DNA from: Draconibacterium orientale
GTDB lineage: Bacteria; Bacteroidota; Bacteroidia; Bacteroidales; UBA12170
Length of the DNA: 15,326 bases
Assembly: GCA_020718315.1 (NCBI GenBank)
Contig: DYSK01000041.1
Span: 1 to 15,326 of the forward strand
Direction: 5' to 3'
In this document: piece after piece, positions 6,586 through 15,326 of the stretch
How positions within the stretch are numbered: the stretch's first letter is position 1
How the letters are laid out: every line of letters starts with the position of its first letter
The notes under the pieces: model-generated
What the model was told of the DNA's origin: nothing
Databases searched by the model: none
What the model saw: the letters and a program-made list of their open reading frames with translations, nothing else
Program-made: the position numbers and the translations under genes

Positions 6586-7728
6586 TTACTTCTTATTCAA
6601 TTCTTGAATTAACTTTTCAAGCTGTTCAACAAACAGATTCCAGCTGTATTTCCTCTTCAATTTCAAAATAGCCTCAGAAAATTCTGTTTCACGGTTGTTC
6701 ACATAAAAATCTACAATATAATCGGCCATTTCTTCTTCTGATAAACCCGATATATAACCCACTTTTTGATGAGGAACTAATTCTGAAAGCCCACCTACAT
6801 TGGTTACTAAAATGGGTTTATTGAAATGATAAGCAATCTGAGTAACGCCACTTTGCGTTGCCTCTTTGTAAGGTTGAATAATTAAATCGGCTGCTGAAAA
6901 ATAAGCCGACACCAAATTATCAGGAATATACTCGCTTCGGAAAATAATCCGGTTTTCGAGCTCCAATTTTCTTACCAGATTCAAATAAGGTTTTGAATTG
7001 GTATAAAACTCACCGGCCACAATCAGCTTAATTTTCAAATCTTTCAATTTAGCGCTGGACAAAGCTTTTAAAGCCAAATCCAATCCTTTGTATTCGCGAA
7101 TAAATCCAAAAAAAAGCAAATAATTCCAATTTTGTTCCAACTCAAGCTTCTGTCTTGCTTCTGTTTTAGTTAAAATTTTTCCATAATGATCATAAAGAGG
7201 ATGAGGGCTAACACGAATTGGTTTTGAGGAGTCGAAACGCTTCAAATCGTTGCGCACAGAATCGGAAAGAACCAAGAACCCATCTATCGGTTTAACAAAA
7301 TAATTTGCTAAAACGCGATCGCCAAACTTCTTTTCGTGTGGCAAAATATTATGAACTACAGCAATACATTTGGTTATTTTATTTCTTTTGATAATCCGCG
7401 CCAGCGTCCCCAAAGCAGGAGCCATAAACGGAATCCAAAATTTGAAGATTACGATATCTGGTTTTTGTTTTCTGATTTTATTTCCCAACCGTATCCAACT
7501 AAACGGATTGATGCTATTTAATGAGGACTGTATAGCGACTAAGCTTGTGTTTTTATCTTTGGTATATTGTGTTTTCCCGGGAAAAAGAATTTTCGGATAT
7601 TGCAAGCTGAAAGATTCGATTGTAACATCGTTTCCTTGAGTCATTAATTCGGTGGCCAATCGCTCAGTAAAAGCAGCTATTCCGCCACGAAGAGGATAGG
7701 CAGGTCCGATGAGGATTATTTTGCTCAT
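6586..7728 (-). CDS. GT4-family glycosyltransferase (GT-B fold)
   Basis: This is a 380-aa retaining glycosyltransferase of the GT4 type, working in the cytoplasm on nucleotide sugars. The N-terminal Rossmann half starts I-I-L-I-G-P-A-Y-P-L-R-G-G-I-A-A-F, with the glycine-rich acceptor-side loop at 14-18. The linker/donor half carries F-G-F-I-R-E-Y-K-G-L-D (207-217, basic residues contacting donor phosphates) and the E-x7-like site Y-K-E-A-T-Q-S-G-V (287-295), followed by P-I-L-V-T-N-V-G-G-L-S-E. The sugar and acceptor are not predictable. It begins 4 nt after the GT2 stop and ends 2 nt before miaA. With the upstream GT2 enzyme it probably belongs to lipid-linked or surface glycan synthesis. 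Confidence 0.9.
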   Translation of the reverse strand: MSKIILIGPAYPLRGGIAAFTERLATELMTQGNDVTIESFSLQYPKILFPGKTQYTKDKNTSLVAIQSSLNSINPFSWIRLGNKIRKQKPDIVIFKFWIPFMAPALGTLARIIKRNKITKCIAVVHNILPHEKKFGDRVLANYFVKPIDGFLVLSDSVRNDLKRFDSSKPIRVSPHPLYDHYGKILTKTEARQKLELEQNWNYLLFFGFIREYKGLDLALKALSSAKLKDLKIKLIVAGEFYTNSKPYLNLVRKLELENRIIFRSEYIPDNLVSAYFSAADLIIQPYKEATQSGVTQIAYHFNKPILVTNVGGLSELVPHQKVGYISGLSEEEMADYIVDFYVNNRETEFSEAILKLKRKYSWNLFVEQLEKLIQELNKK

Positions 7729-7732
7729 GGAG

Positions 7733-8686
7733 TTAGGTATTATCCGAATTTAATCCTTTTGTATCGGCTATGATGTAATCGTTTTTGGTGATCGAATTGC
7801 GCGAAATCAGTTCGCCAAGAAATCCGGCTAAAAACAATTGAGCGCCCACAATCATTGCCACTAAGCCCAAATAAAACAAAGGCCGATCGGTCATTTTATA
7901 CACCGCATTAAAAATTTTTTCGTAGGTTAAATAAGCGGCAATAATAAAGCCTATAAAAAATAAAAATGTACCCCATAAACCAAAAAAATGCATCGGACGC
8001 TTTCCAAATCGGGAAACAAAAGAAATGGACAGCAGATCGAGAAAGCCATTCACAAAACGCTCGATTCCAAATTTTGTTTGTCCATATTTTCGGGGATAAT
8101 GTTTTACAACCAGTTCTCCAATATTATTAAATCCGACCCATTTTGCCATTACTGGAATATACCGATGCATTTCGCCATAGACCTCAATCGATTTTACAAC
8201 TTCGTTTTTATAGGCTTTTAGACCACAATTAAAATCGTGCAGTTTAATCCCGCTTACTTTTCGTGTTGCCCAGTTGAAGAATTTTGATGTCCGTCTTTTG
8301 ATAAAAGGGTCGTAACGTTTTTTTTTCCAGCCGCTTACTATATCAAAATTTTCGTCCACAATTTTATGATAAAGTGCCGGAATCTCATCCGGGCTGTCTT
8401 GCAAATCGCTATCCATCGTAATAACGACATCACCTTGCGAAAAGCGAAATCCTTGGCTTAAAGCAGCCGATTTACCATAATTTCGTTGAAACCGAACGGC
8501 TTTGATAGCCAAATTTTCGTTGGATAACTGCAGCACTTTTTCCCATGAACCATCTCTGCTTCCATCATCAACGATGATTATTTCGTACGAAAAGTTATTT
8601 TCTTGCATTACGTTCGAAATCCATTGACTCAACTCGCCAATGGATTCCACTTCGTTGTAAAGAGGGATTACGACCGATATATTCAT
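7733..8686 (-). CDS. GT2-family glycosyltransferase, polyprenyl-phosphate type (GtrB/DPM1-like)
   Basis: This 317-aa protein has an N-terminal GT-A domain and two C-terminal membrane helices (about 233-256 and 270-293), the layout of enzymes that load a sugar onto undecaprenyl phosphate. It starts M-N-I-S-V-V-I-P-L-Y-N-E. V-D-D-G-S (39-43) binds the nucleotide, and D-S-D-L-Q-D (92-97) contains the metal-binding DXD. F-N-C-G-L-K-A-Y and R-K-Y-G-Q-T-K-F-G follow, as in GtrB and ArnC relatives. It acts at the cytoplasmic face of the inner membrane. It is 17 nt downstream of the DUF4199 gene, a pairing frequent in Bacteroidota, and 4 nt before the GT4 gene. The transferred sugar cannot be told. 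Confidence 0.92.
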   Translation of the reverse strand: MNISVVIPLYNEVESIGELSQWISNVMQENNFSYEIIIVDDGSRDGSWEKVLQLSNENLAIKAVRFQRNYGKSAALSQGFRFSQGDVVITMDSDLQDSPDEIPALYHKIVDENFDIVSGWKKKRYDPFIKRRTSKFFNWATRKVSGIKLHDFNCGLKAYKNEVVKSIEVYGEMHRYIPVMAKWVGFNNIGELVVKHYPRKYGQTKFGIERFVNGFLDLLSISFVSRFGKRPMHFFGLWGTFLFFIGFIIAAYLTYEKIFNAVYKMTDRPLFYLGLVAMIVGAQLFLAGFLGELISRNSITKNDYIIADTKGLNSDNT

Positions 8687-8703
8687 TCCGTTTTTCTTAA
8701 GAT

Positions 8704-9231
8704 TTATCCAACAATAGATGGATCTTCTTTTTTTACAAAAATAGCTACAATTGCGGAAAGAATAGTTCCAAATAGAAGACTCATTACCAATCCCATGATC
8801 GCCAGCATGGTAGAACTGGTAAATTTAGCAGATATCTCCATTGCTTTGGCCAAGTCTTCGTCCGAAATATCAGGCTTTGCTTCTAACATTCGTTCTTCTG
8901 CCTGCAACATTTGGTTGGCAATAAATTCGGGATCGATAAAATTAAAAAACACATAATTGTACAAAACGCCAATAATGGCAGAAATCAATACGATAAAAAA
9001 TCCGGATTTAAATGCTTCGCCATACGACATCCAGCCTCCGTTCAAATTATCGCGCCAGTTTTTCGACCCAATAAACAAAACAAACGCCAATACCAGATAG
9101 CCAATCATCCCCAATCCCTTATTTTCCATCAAGTCCAACAACCATAAAATCAATGAAAAAGCGACCGTCAAAAGGCCAGCTAACAATCCATAATTAACAG
9201 AATTTTTCCAAATAGATACTTTATTTTCCAT
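8704..9231 (-). CDS. DUF4199 membrane protein
   Basis: This 175-aa protein has four predicted membrane helices at about 13-33, 41-55, 74-97 and 140-166. The G-G-W-M-S-Y-G-E-A-F-K-S-G-F stretch (65-78) between helices 2 and 3 is the hallmark of DUF4199, a Bacteroidota family without a known function. The loop 100-135 is polar and acidic, with E-E-R-M-L-E and D-I-S-D-E-D-L-A-K-A-M. The ATG at 9231 is preceded by a TAAGTTTG promoter box 22 nt upstream, so this is probably the first gene of the operon running to the Dabb gene. Being next to a GT2 gene fits a link with envelope glycan synthesis, which is inference only. Confidence 0.85.
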   Translation of the reverse strand: MENKVSIWKNSVNYGLLAGLLTVAFSLILWLLDLMENKGLGMIGYLVLAFVLFIGSKNWRDNLNGGWMSYGEAFKSGFFIVLISAIIGVLYNYVFFNFIDPEFIANQMLQAEERMLEAKPDISDEDLAKAMEISAKFTSSTMLAIMGLVMSLLFGTILSAIVAIFVKKEDPSIVG

Positions 9232-9253
9232 AATTCATCATTTTATATATGTG

Positions 9254-9261
9254 CAAACTTA
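9254..9261 (-). promoter_or_regulatory. Bacteroidota-type -7 box (TAAGTTTG) of the six-gene operon
   Basis: On the minus strand TAAGTTTG fits TAnnTTTG exactly and ends 22 nt before the DUF4199 start. A TTG sits 24 nt upstream of the box, a little farther than the usual ~19-nt spacing, so the -33 element is weak. It would drive DUF4199-GT2-GT4-miaA-PAP2-Dabb. Confidence 0.5.
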
Positions 9262-9268
9262 ATCAAAT

Positions 9269-9290
9269 AATTGTTTTTTTTCTAACAATT
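9269..9290. terminator. Weak AT-rich hairpin after the helicase gene
   Basis: A perfect 7-bp inverted repeat (AATTGTT at 9269-9275, AACAATT at 9284-9290) lies 11 nt after the helicase stop. It is AT-rich, and the T-run lies on the plus-strand side (9289-9295), which is the wrong side for the minus-strand helicase transcript. It is therefore at best a weak terminator or processing site. Confidence 0.25.
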
Positions 9291-9301
9291 TTTTTGCCTT
9301 T

Positions 9302-12300
9302 CTAAACCGCAATCACTTTTATTGTTTCGTTCAGATACACCAAATAACTTTCCGGCTTGGGATAATTGAGCTGCGCCATAAGCTGAGCATAATCGAAGAT
9401 TTGACTTTTGTGTTTTTCGTTTTCTTTCCCTGTTTTATAATCAATGATGACGGTTTTGTCGTCGAAAAACACCAATCGATCCGGACGATGAATCAAACCA
9501 AAAGCATCGACAATTTCAGCCTCATTGGCCGATAATGCGCCACGTGTATAAAAAGGCTCTATGCTTGGATGCGAAAAGAGCTGATCAAAATAAATGCTTA
9601 GCATATCCACTTCTTGTTGGCTAATCAGTCCTTTGTAAAAAGCAGTGTTCATTGCTTTTTCTTTGTCGTCGACAGTAAGAATACCGGCTAATATTTCGTG
9701 AACCTGAATGCCCCAATTTTGGCGGTCTGTTTTTTCGGATTGCTCAGCAATTTTTTCTTTATTGGCCAATTCCAAATAATTTCTCCATTGTTCGCTTTGA
9801 AGACTTTTTAGATAATAAAATCCACTTTCGTCCAGAGGTTTTTCGGCAGGTAAACTCACCATTTTACCAAAACGAAAATGAGCCTCGTTCAGTTGACATT
9901 CCTTGTGGTTGGCCAGAAAATCCCTAAAAAGAAAAGAAGGTTTCAATGCGCCGTCATAGGGGCTCGGAATGGATTTTCCATCTTTATTTCTAATTTGATC
10001 GGTAAGGATAAACAAACGGTGTTCGGCTCGGGTCATTGCTACATATAGCAGGTTGATATCGTCGAGTTTGCTACTGGCCTGTTCTTGTTCATAAACCGAG
10101 GAAAGCCGAGTATTTTGAAGTTTATTGATCGAAAAAGGCGAAAATTTTAGTTTCTCCAGTCTCTCAATTCCAGGATTCAACCAGCTTGTATTTTTCTTAT
10201 TTTGAGTAATTAAGCTATTGTCGGGAATAGGAAAAATAACCACAGCATACTGAAGTCCTTTGGCTTTAAAAATTGTTTGAATGGTTACGGCATTCAACCC
10301 TTTGGGCATATCTATAAACAAGCCCAATTTATTTTCTTCCCACCACAACAAAAAATCGGCCAGTTGTGTGTAGGGCGAGAGCTTAAATTCGTGGATATTG
10401 TCCAAGAAAAAATGCAAATAAGGATCGGGGTGAATAAGTCCAAAAAGCCGGATAAAATATTCGGCCAACTCGTAGACGTCAAAATGTGAGAGCATTTTCA
10501 GATCTATTTCATATTTTGCATCTTTTAAAAGATTGGCAAAAGCAGCAGAAAAGCCAAGTGAGCTTTGTTGAAGTTCGGAACTGACTGTTTGATAATCGAT
10601 CAGACTAAGTTTGGGAAGCATTTGTTGGTCAAGCAAAAACCGAAGTATTTCGAATTGATAAATCTTTTCGTCGGGAAAAAGTACATAGCGAAACAGACTA
10701 AGGATAAACTGAACCTTGGCCGAAGACGAAACACGCAATCCAACGGGCGAAATCACCGGGATTTTATTGGCCATGAGCAAATCGGCATATTCGGCCGCGG
10801 AGCCATTTTTTCGCACCAAAATGGTCATATCGCGGTATTGAAACCCTTCGTGGAGCGCAATTTGAATAGCTTCCATTATTTTGGCATTCATCTGATCTTT
10901 GTCCGACTGCTCAATCAATTGAATATCGACGATTCCCAAGCCGCGTTTTTCTTGCGCTACAGTTTGTTTCGCTTGTGCATATACCTGTTTGTGCTGCGAA
11001 GCCAGCCAATTTGATTGTTCGATAAAGCCAAAAAACGCATTGTTGAAATGGACTATTTCTTCGTCGGAACGGAAATTCTGAAGCAATTCTTTGGACGCAT
11101 AATTTTCGATTAAAATTTTCTCCCTTTGCTTTCCCAAATCATCTGTAACATGAAGAAGATTGGGAAGTTCCGAAAACTGACTTACATCGCCACCACGCCA
11201 TCGATAGATGGATTGTTTTCCATCGCCAACTAGTAAGCTAAACTCTCCCATCGACAAGCCATTTTCGATCAAAGGAAGTAAATTGTTCCATTGCAAAGAA
11301 GACGTATCTTGAAATTCGTCGATAAGAAAATGTTTATACCAATTGCCAATTCGTTCGTAGATGAAAGGAGCCGGTTCTCCTGCTATTGCCTTCGCAATCA
11401 ATTTGTTAAAATCGGAGATATGCAAAATATTGGATTCCGACTTAAACTGGAAGACCAGTTTTTCAATTTCGATCAGCACAGCCAAAGGATAGATTTGACT
11501 GGCCATTTCGGAGAGAATCAAATAATCGTTTGAATTTGCTTCGATAAAATCATGCAGGCGATAAAAATGCAATTTAAGTTCTTCTTGAATGGATTCAATT
11601 TTAGCTCTGTCGGCGGGCTCGATGCTTGAGGAACACCACTTATCCTCATCGATCGATTTCAAAACTCTATCTTTTGGGCTGAGTGATTTATTATCAAAAT
11701 TTGGATTCGACAATTCAAAAAACCAATTGCAAATATTGCCGGTACCATAATAAAACTTTTTGCAATTCAGCCCATTTTTGAGGATGAGTTGTTTAGCAAG
11801 CAAGGCTTCTTCGTTTACAAACTTTCTGAATTGTTTCGTTTCTTCAAAGATTTGATTTTTTAATTCCAAAAGCTCATCAATAGTGAGTTTGCGTAGTTCG
11901 ATCAAAAATTCTTCTTTTACATCGTCCAAAAGATTTTTAGCCAACTGATGCAAATCTTCGTCTATTTTTCTCGATTTATCGTTGCCTATTTTGTGCAAAG
12001 AAAACTCCAGCAAAACGGATGTTAGTTGGGGATATTCGTCTCCTATCCTACTAATCAACTCGTTGACAGCCGATTTTAATAAATTATCGTCTTTCAATTC
12101 CACATCAAAACTGATGGAGATGCCCAAATCGTGTGCAAAAGACCGAATAATTCGATGTGTAAAGCTGTCGATGGTGCTGATGGCAAAGTCGGAATAGGAA
12201 TGCAAAATAAGCTGCAATAAGTCTTTGGCTTGCTTCTGAAGCAATTTGACGGACAGCTTTTTTGTTTCTTCGCTATCGTTTTCATTCCATTTTCCTTGGG

Positions 12301-12547
12301 CTTGTAGAAGCGGAATCAAGATAAAATCGATTTCGTTTGTTTGCTGGTATTTTAGAATCTTCGTCAAATACTGAACAATACGTTCTTTCATTTCGTTGGC
12401 GGAATCTTTGGTAAAAGTAAGCGCCAAGATGTGTTTAAAATTTTCGGGTTTGGGCAAGCAGAGTTTTAGGTACTCAATGGCCAAAGTTGTTGTTTTCCCT
12501 GATCCGGCAGAAGATTTATAAACTACAAATTGCTTTTTTGACTGCAT
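9302..12547 (-). CDS. AddA-like UvrD helicase with C-terminal RecB-type nuclease
   Basis: This 1081-aa superfamily 1A helicase fused to a PD-(D/E)XK nuclease corresponds to the AddA/RecB subunit of double-strand-break resection machines. The Walker A motif S-A-G-S-G-K-T-T is at 13-20, Ia A-L-T-F-T-K-D-S-A-N-E-M-K-E-R at 42-56, Walker B L-I-D-E-F-Q-D-T-S at 408-416, and motif III G-D-G-K-Q-S-I-Y-R-W-R-G at 441-452. Motif V is T-I-F-K-A-K-G-L-Q-Y at 758-767, with F where the usual histidine stands. Motif VI is L-L-Y-V-A-M-T-R-A-E-H-R-L at 833-845. The nuclease has G-x-x-x-H950, D1023, D1036-Y-K1038 and Q1049/Y1053, so it looks intact. No AddB partner is present in the window. It begins 26 nt after the TamB-like stop, hence is probably co-transcribed with it. 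Confidence 0.92.
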   Translation of the reverse strand: MQSKKQFVVYKSSAGSGKTTTLAIEYLKLCLPKPENFKHILALTFTKDSANEMKERIVQYLTKILKYQQTNEIDFILIPLLQAQGKWNENDSEETKKLSVKLLQKQAKDLLQLILHSYSDFAISTIDSFTHRIIRSFAHDLGISISFDVELKDDNLLKSAVNELISRIGDEYPQLTSVLLEFSLHKIGNDKSRKIDEDLHQLAKNLLDDVKEEFLIELRKLTIDELLELKNQIFEETKQFRKFVNEEALLAKQLILKNGLNCKKFYYGTGNICNWFFELSNPNFDNKSLSPKDRVLKSIDEDKWCSSSIEPADRAKIESIQEELKLHFYRLHDFIEANSNDYLILSEMASQIYPLAVLIEIEKLVFQFKSESNILHISDFNKLIAKAIAGEPAPFIYERIGNWYKHFLIDEFQDTSSLQWNNLLPLIENGLSMGEFSLLVGDGKQSIYRWRGGDVSQFSELPNLLHVTDDLGKQREKILIENYASKELLQNFRSDEEIVHFNNAFFGFIEQSNWLASQHKQVYAQAKQTVAQEKRGLGIVDIQLIEQSDKDQMNAKIMEAIQIALHEGFQYRDMTILVRKNGSAAEYADLLMANKIPVISPVGLRVSSSAKVQFILSLFRYVLFPDEKIYQFEILRFLLDQQMLPKLSLIDYQTVSSELQQSSLGFSAAFANLLKDAKYEIDLKMLSHFDVYELAEYFIRLFGLIHPDPYLHFFLDNIHEFKLSPYTQLADFLLWWEENKLGLFIDMPKGLNAVTIQTIFKAKGLQYAVVIFPIPDNSLITQNKKNTSWLNPGIERLEKLKFSPFSINKLQNTRLSSVYEQEQASSKLDDINLLYVAMTRAEHRLFILTDQIRNKDGKSIPSPYDGALKPSFLFRDFLANHKECQLNEAHFRFGKMVSLPAEKPLDESGFYYLKSLQSEQWRNYLELANKEKIAEQSEKTDRQNWGIQVHEILAGILTVDDKEKAMNTAFYKGLISQQEVDMLSIYFDQLFSHPSIEPFYTRGALSANEAEIVDAFGLIHRPDRLVFFDDKTVIIDYKTGKENEKHKSQIFDYAQLMAQLNYPKPESYLVYLNETIKVIAV

Positions 12548-12573
12548 CAGAAAAGGATTAAAGTTGAATTAAT

Positions 12574-15326
12574 TTAAGAGCCACTTTGGCTTTGAGTAGC
12601 AGTTTCAATTTCGGGATCTTTCGCTTTTTCAGGCTCTTTCTTCTTCCTTTGCCGAATGAATAAGTCCTTAAAAACATTGTATTCTTTCCGATAGAACACC
12701 CCAACGCCTTGTGTATAAGGGGCGGTATTGTCTATCAAATCAATTGTATTTGTTCTGTTGAACGCTTTCAACCGGAATCGGCCATCTTTGGTAATTTTTA
12801 CTTCCACATTGATATCGCCCACAATATTACTTGTATTCGAGTTTGGCGCATTCGCTAAATTTTGATATCCAAAATTGCCATCAATCATTACGCGTTCATT
12901 AAAAAGCTGTGTGGACAAAGCCACTTCCACTTCTTCGTTTGTAATCGTTCCGCCAGGTCTATAATTTATACCAACATTCACATCATTACTTATCTGCGAA
13001 AGCCAATTCCCCAACTGATTTGCAACCAATTGCAAAGAAGAACCACTTACCCCGGACGAAATACTTGAATTTCCGGTTGCCGAAGAAAAACTAAAACTAT
13101 TCAGGACTAAAAGCGACAAAATTTGTCGCGACATTTCGGCTTCGTTGGTGGTGTCTATTTGGCTGAAAACAAGCTGTCTTATTTCTTCCGATGAATTGGG
13201 AAATTCGAAGCCGAATTTTACCGTAGGATTTAATATTTTATCTTTCAATCCGATAACACAATCCACCGGAATTCTTGTGCGGAATGAAGTATCTTGGCTG
13301 GCGCCAAGGGTATTAAGCGAAGTTTTCACATGGTAAACAGCTTTCATGTTCAGCTCTCCCGAATAAGGATCGCCTGTCCAGGAAATAGTACCGCCATCCA
13401 CTAAATCAAAGCGTTTTTTGTAAACATTTTTGATGGTGAACAAAAATGTACCTTTGTTCACCTGATAATCGCCAGCCATTGTAAAAACGCCGGCTCTATT
13501 CAAATTTAGATTCAGATCGCCATAGCCCACGCCTTGAATATTTCCCAAATCTTCGGGAAGGATAATTTCGACTTTTGCATTTGGATTGAGCGACAAATCC
13601 ATATTTAAACTAAAAGAGGAAAGTTCTTGAATCGCTTTTTTTACTTTTTTCTCGGAAGTGGAATCTTTACGATTGATAAAATTGATGAATTCGTTTTTTG
13701 AAACATCTGCAGCCAAATTAATCGGAATTACAATTTCGCTTCCTCTATTTGCTTCCAGATTAATGTTCATATGAATGGCATCAAATGGACCACTAATATC
13801 AACTGTTCCTTTGGCAAAAGCTTTTCCATAAAAAAGCGAGTTCATTCCTTTTCGAGTGTTTAAGATCATAAAATTTTCAGGCCAAATGGATAAATCCACA
13901 CCAAAATTTTTCAAATGATTGTGCAATAAACCGCCATATACCATGGCTTTATTGCCTGCTTCGTCTCTAAAATCGGCATCTCGAATGTCGAAAAAATCGT
14001 TATTCACATCAATATTTGCACTTAATTTATAATTTGTATTGAGGTAGATGATTCGAAAATCGACTTCGTTGAATCGAATTTTTCCTTTTAAGTTTGGCAT
14101 GCTTGTAGAACCGGTAATCAATACATTTCCCGATGCAGTTCCATTGAACTGATCGACCCATTTGTATAAAAATGGACTGGCGACTTGTATTGGCAATTGA
14201 TCGAGTATCAAAGAAAAATCGAGGGCATTATTCTGTTTATCCGGAAAATAAAGGCCTTCCAAAATCAGCGGCTTTATGTTCTGATTTTCACTGATTTGTT
14301 TAACAATCTCCGCATTTATAAAGATAGACTTATCCAAATTTCGCTTGGAATTTAAAAATACATTTCCAATCATTTCCTTGTTGACTTTAAATTGATTTAC
14401 TTGAAGATTTGCAAGAAAATCAGCATTTTCAAGGAGGTTTAAAAATTGTATTTCACCATCAATAAATCCGTCCAAATCAATTCCTTTGTAGTTGGTTAAG
14501 ATATCAAAATTGGATACATCAAAATGATTGAATTTTGCGATCAAAGCTTTTTCGTTTTTCCTGTCGAGTGCACCACTCCATTCAATTTTTTGACTTCCGG
14601 AGAAAAAACCAAATTTTTCGAAAAACAATTGATTATCGACCACACGCAATTTATTATCATCATAGATATGCCAAATAGTATCGTTTACTATTAAGTTGGC
14701 TTTGCTGAATTTTAAATCGAACGACGGAATTTGACTTAAATCAATAAATCCAACAATATCGGCTTCGTTTTTTATGTCTTTAAAATTATTGTGCCAATTG
14801 AGTACAAAATCTACATTATCTTGAAGCGCCTTTGCCGAAAAATGCAGATTATCGATACCCAAGCGAAGTGTATCAGTGGGTTGTTCTTCTTTAAATACAA
14901 TTTCTTCAGTACTTAAATCGGCTCTTAAACTTTTAGTATCGCTCAGGATATCTAATTTGAATTTTCGAATTACAATACCCTGATAAACAGCACTCTCTAA
15001 CTCAATTTGAGATTCAATGTTATTTCGATCTACATCAAATTTCCCTTTCCATTTTCCGTTTTTTGAAAGTTTAAGATTCTTGCTAAAGAGCGGCATAATT
15101 TTTGAAAAATCTTTAAATCGTATGTCCCAAGCCAAATTCTTTGTTTCCAAATCGGTACTCTGTATTTCAGCGTTAAAAAGCTTTGGAAGATAATAATTCA
15201 AAAAAATATTTGAAGTGGTTTTCAATTCGGTAAGTAAAAAATCTCCTTCCGCCTCTCCATCAACAAAGTCGGAATTTAACAAAATCGTTCTTCTATTATT
15301 CAAATCGGATTGCGTTTGAATACGCA
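12574..15326 (-). CDS. TamB-like translocation/assembly protein (DUF490), 5' end outside the window
   Basis: The frame stays open to the window edge (at least 916 codons). The TTG at 15303 is internal, because sense codons continue upstream; full-length Bacteroidota TamB proteins are much longer. TamB-type proteins span the periplasm as a long lipid-carrying beta groove and are thought to move phospholipids to the outer membrane or help assemble its proteins. The chain is rich in short alternating strands. The C-terminal ~350 residues carry the DUF490/TamB signature: repeated G-D-Y-Q-V-N-K-G-T-F-L-F-like strands, N-P-T-V-K-F-G-F-E-F-P, then S-x-L-V-L-N-S-F-S-F and L-V-A-N-Q-L-G-N-W-L-S. The end is a charged tail (R-Q-R-K-K-K-E-P-E-K). 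The helicase gene follows after 26 nt. The N-terminal membrane anchor cannot be checked here. Confidence 0.85.
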   Translation of the reverse strand, partial: RIQTQSDLNNRRTILLNSDFVDGEAEGDFLLTELKTTSNIFLNYYLPKLFNAEIQSTDLETKNLAWDIRFKDFSKIMPLFSKNLKLSKNGKWKGKFDVDRNNIESQIELESAVYQGIVIRKFKLDILSDTKSLRADLSTEEIVFKEEQPTDTLRLGIDNLHFSAKALQDNVDFVLNWHNNFKDIKNEADIVGFIDLSQIPSFDLKFSKANLIVNDTIWHIYDDNKLRVVDNQLFFEKFGFFSGSQKIEWSGALDRKNEKALIAKFNHFDVSNFDILTNYKGIDLDGFIDGEIQFLNLLENADFLANLQVNQFKVNKEMIGNVFLNSKRNLDKSIFINAEIVKQISENQNIKPLILEGLYFPDKQNNALDFSLILDQLPIQVASPFLYKWVDQFNGTASGNVLITGSTSMPNLKGKIRFNEVDFRIIYLNTNYKLSANIDVNNDFFDIRDADFRDEAGNKAMVYGGLLHNHLKNFGVDLSIWPENFMILNTRKGMNSLFYGKAFAKGTVDISGPFDAIHMNINLEANRGSEIVIPINLAADVSKNEFINFINRKDSTSEKKVKKAIQELSSFSLNMDLSLNPNAKVEIILPEDLGNIQGVGYGDLNLNLNRAGVFTMAGDYQVNKGTFLFTIKNVYKKRFDLVDGGTISWTGDPYSGELNMKAVYHVKTSLNTLGASQDTSFRTRIPVDCVIGLKDKILNPTVKFGFEFPNSSEEIRQLVFSQIDTTNEAEMSRQILSLLVLNSFSFSSATGNSSISSGVSGSSLQLVANQLGNWLSQISNDVNVGINYRPGGTITNEEVEVALSTQLFNERVMIDGNFGYQNLANAPNSNTSNIVGDINVEVKITKDGRFRLKAFNRTNTIDLIDNTAPYTQGVGVFYRKEYNVFKDLFIRQRKKKEPEKAKDPEIETATQSQSGS

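Noticed and set aside
10565..11014. 149-codon open frame on the plus strand
   Set aside because: It lies entirely antisense to the AddA-like helicase gene, whose motifs are certain; its translation has no recognisable domain and no promoter was seen.
12574..15303. TamB-like protein starting at 15303
   Set aside because: The codon there is TTG and sense codons continue to the window edge, so the gene is cut by the window and its true start is not visible.

Overview
The window comes from a low-GC member of the Bacteroidota. The evidence is AT-rich DNA, TAnnTTTG-type promoter boxes rather than sigma-70-like ones, few clear Shine-Dalgarno sequences, and gene families typical of the phylum (DUF4199, a TamB-like protein, an AddA-like helicase-nuclease with the Bacteroidota layout, periplasmic TPR proteins). 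A genus cannot be named from this sequence alone.

Left part (1-3846). A 3'-truncated EamA/DMT-family transporter on the minus strand is divergent from a plus-strand pair: a large secreted TPR protein, then 25 nt later a polytopic membrane protein with two 4Fe-4S ferredoxin-like motifs. The ~108-nt divergent gap carries a good promoter box for the TPR gene.

Middle (3847-4633). This convergent intergenic region holds the most unusual structure in the window: a REP-associated tyrosine transposase (RAYT) reading frame surrounded by four copies of a ~25-nt GC-rich palindrome. One copy is degenerate and one is inverted with a compensatory base-pair change. The AT-rich leader of the RAYT gene is duplicated on the far side of one palindrome. 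The RAYT frame is intact over ~186 codons except for a single in-frame TAA at codon 45, so it looks like a recently disabled REP/RAYT locus.

Right part (4634-15326). All genes are on the minus strand and closely packed. Reading from the right edge: a TamB-like protein (its N-terminus lies outside the window), an AddA-like UvrD helicase with a C-terminal RecB-type nuclease, then, after a 70-nt gap with its own promoter box, DUF4199 membrane protein - GT2 glycosyltransferase - GT4 glycosyltransferase - miaA - PAP2 phosphatase - Dabb-domain protein. The last six have gaps of 2-26 nt or overlap, so they are probably one operon. It combines envelope glycan/lipid functions (GT2, GT4, PAP2) with tRNA A37 modification (MiaA). 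TamB and the helicase probably form a separate upstream unit. No rRNA, tRNA, CRISPR array or phage genes were seen.
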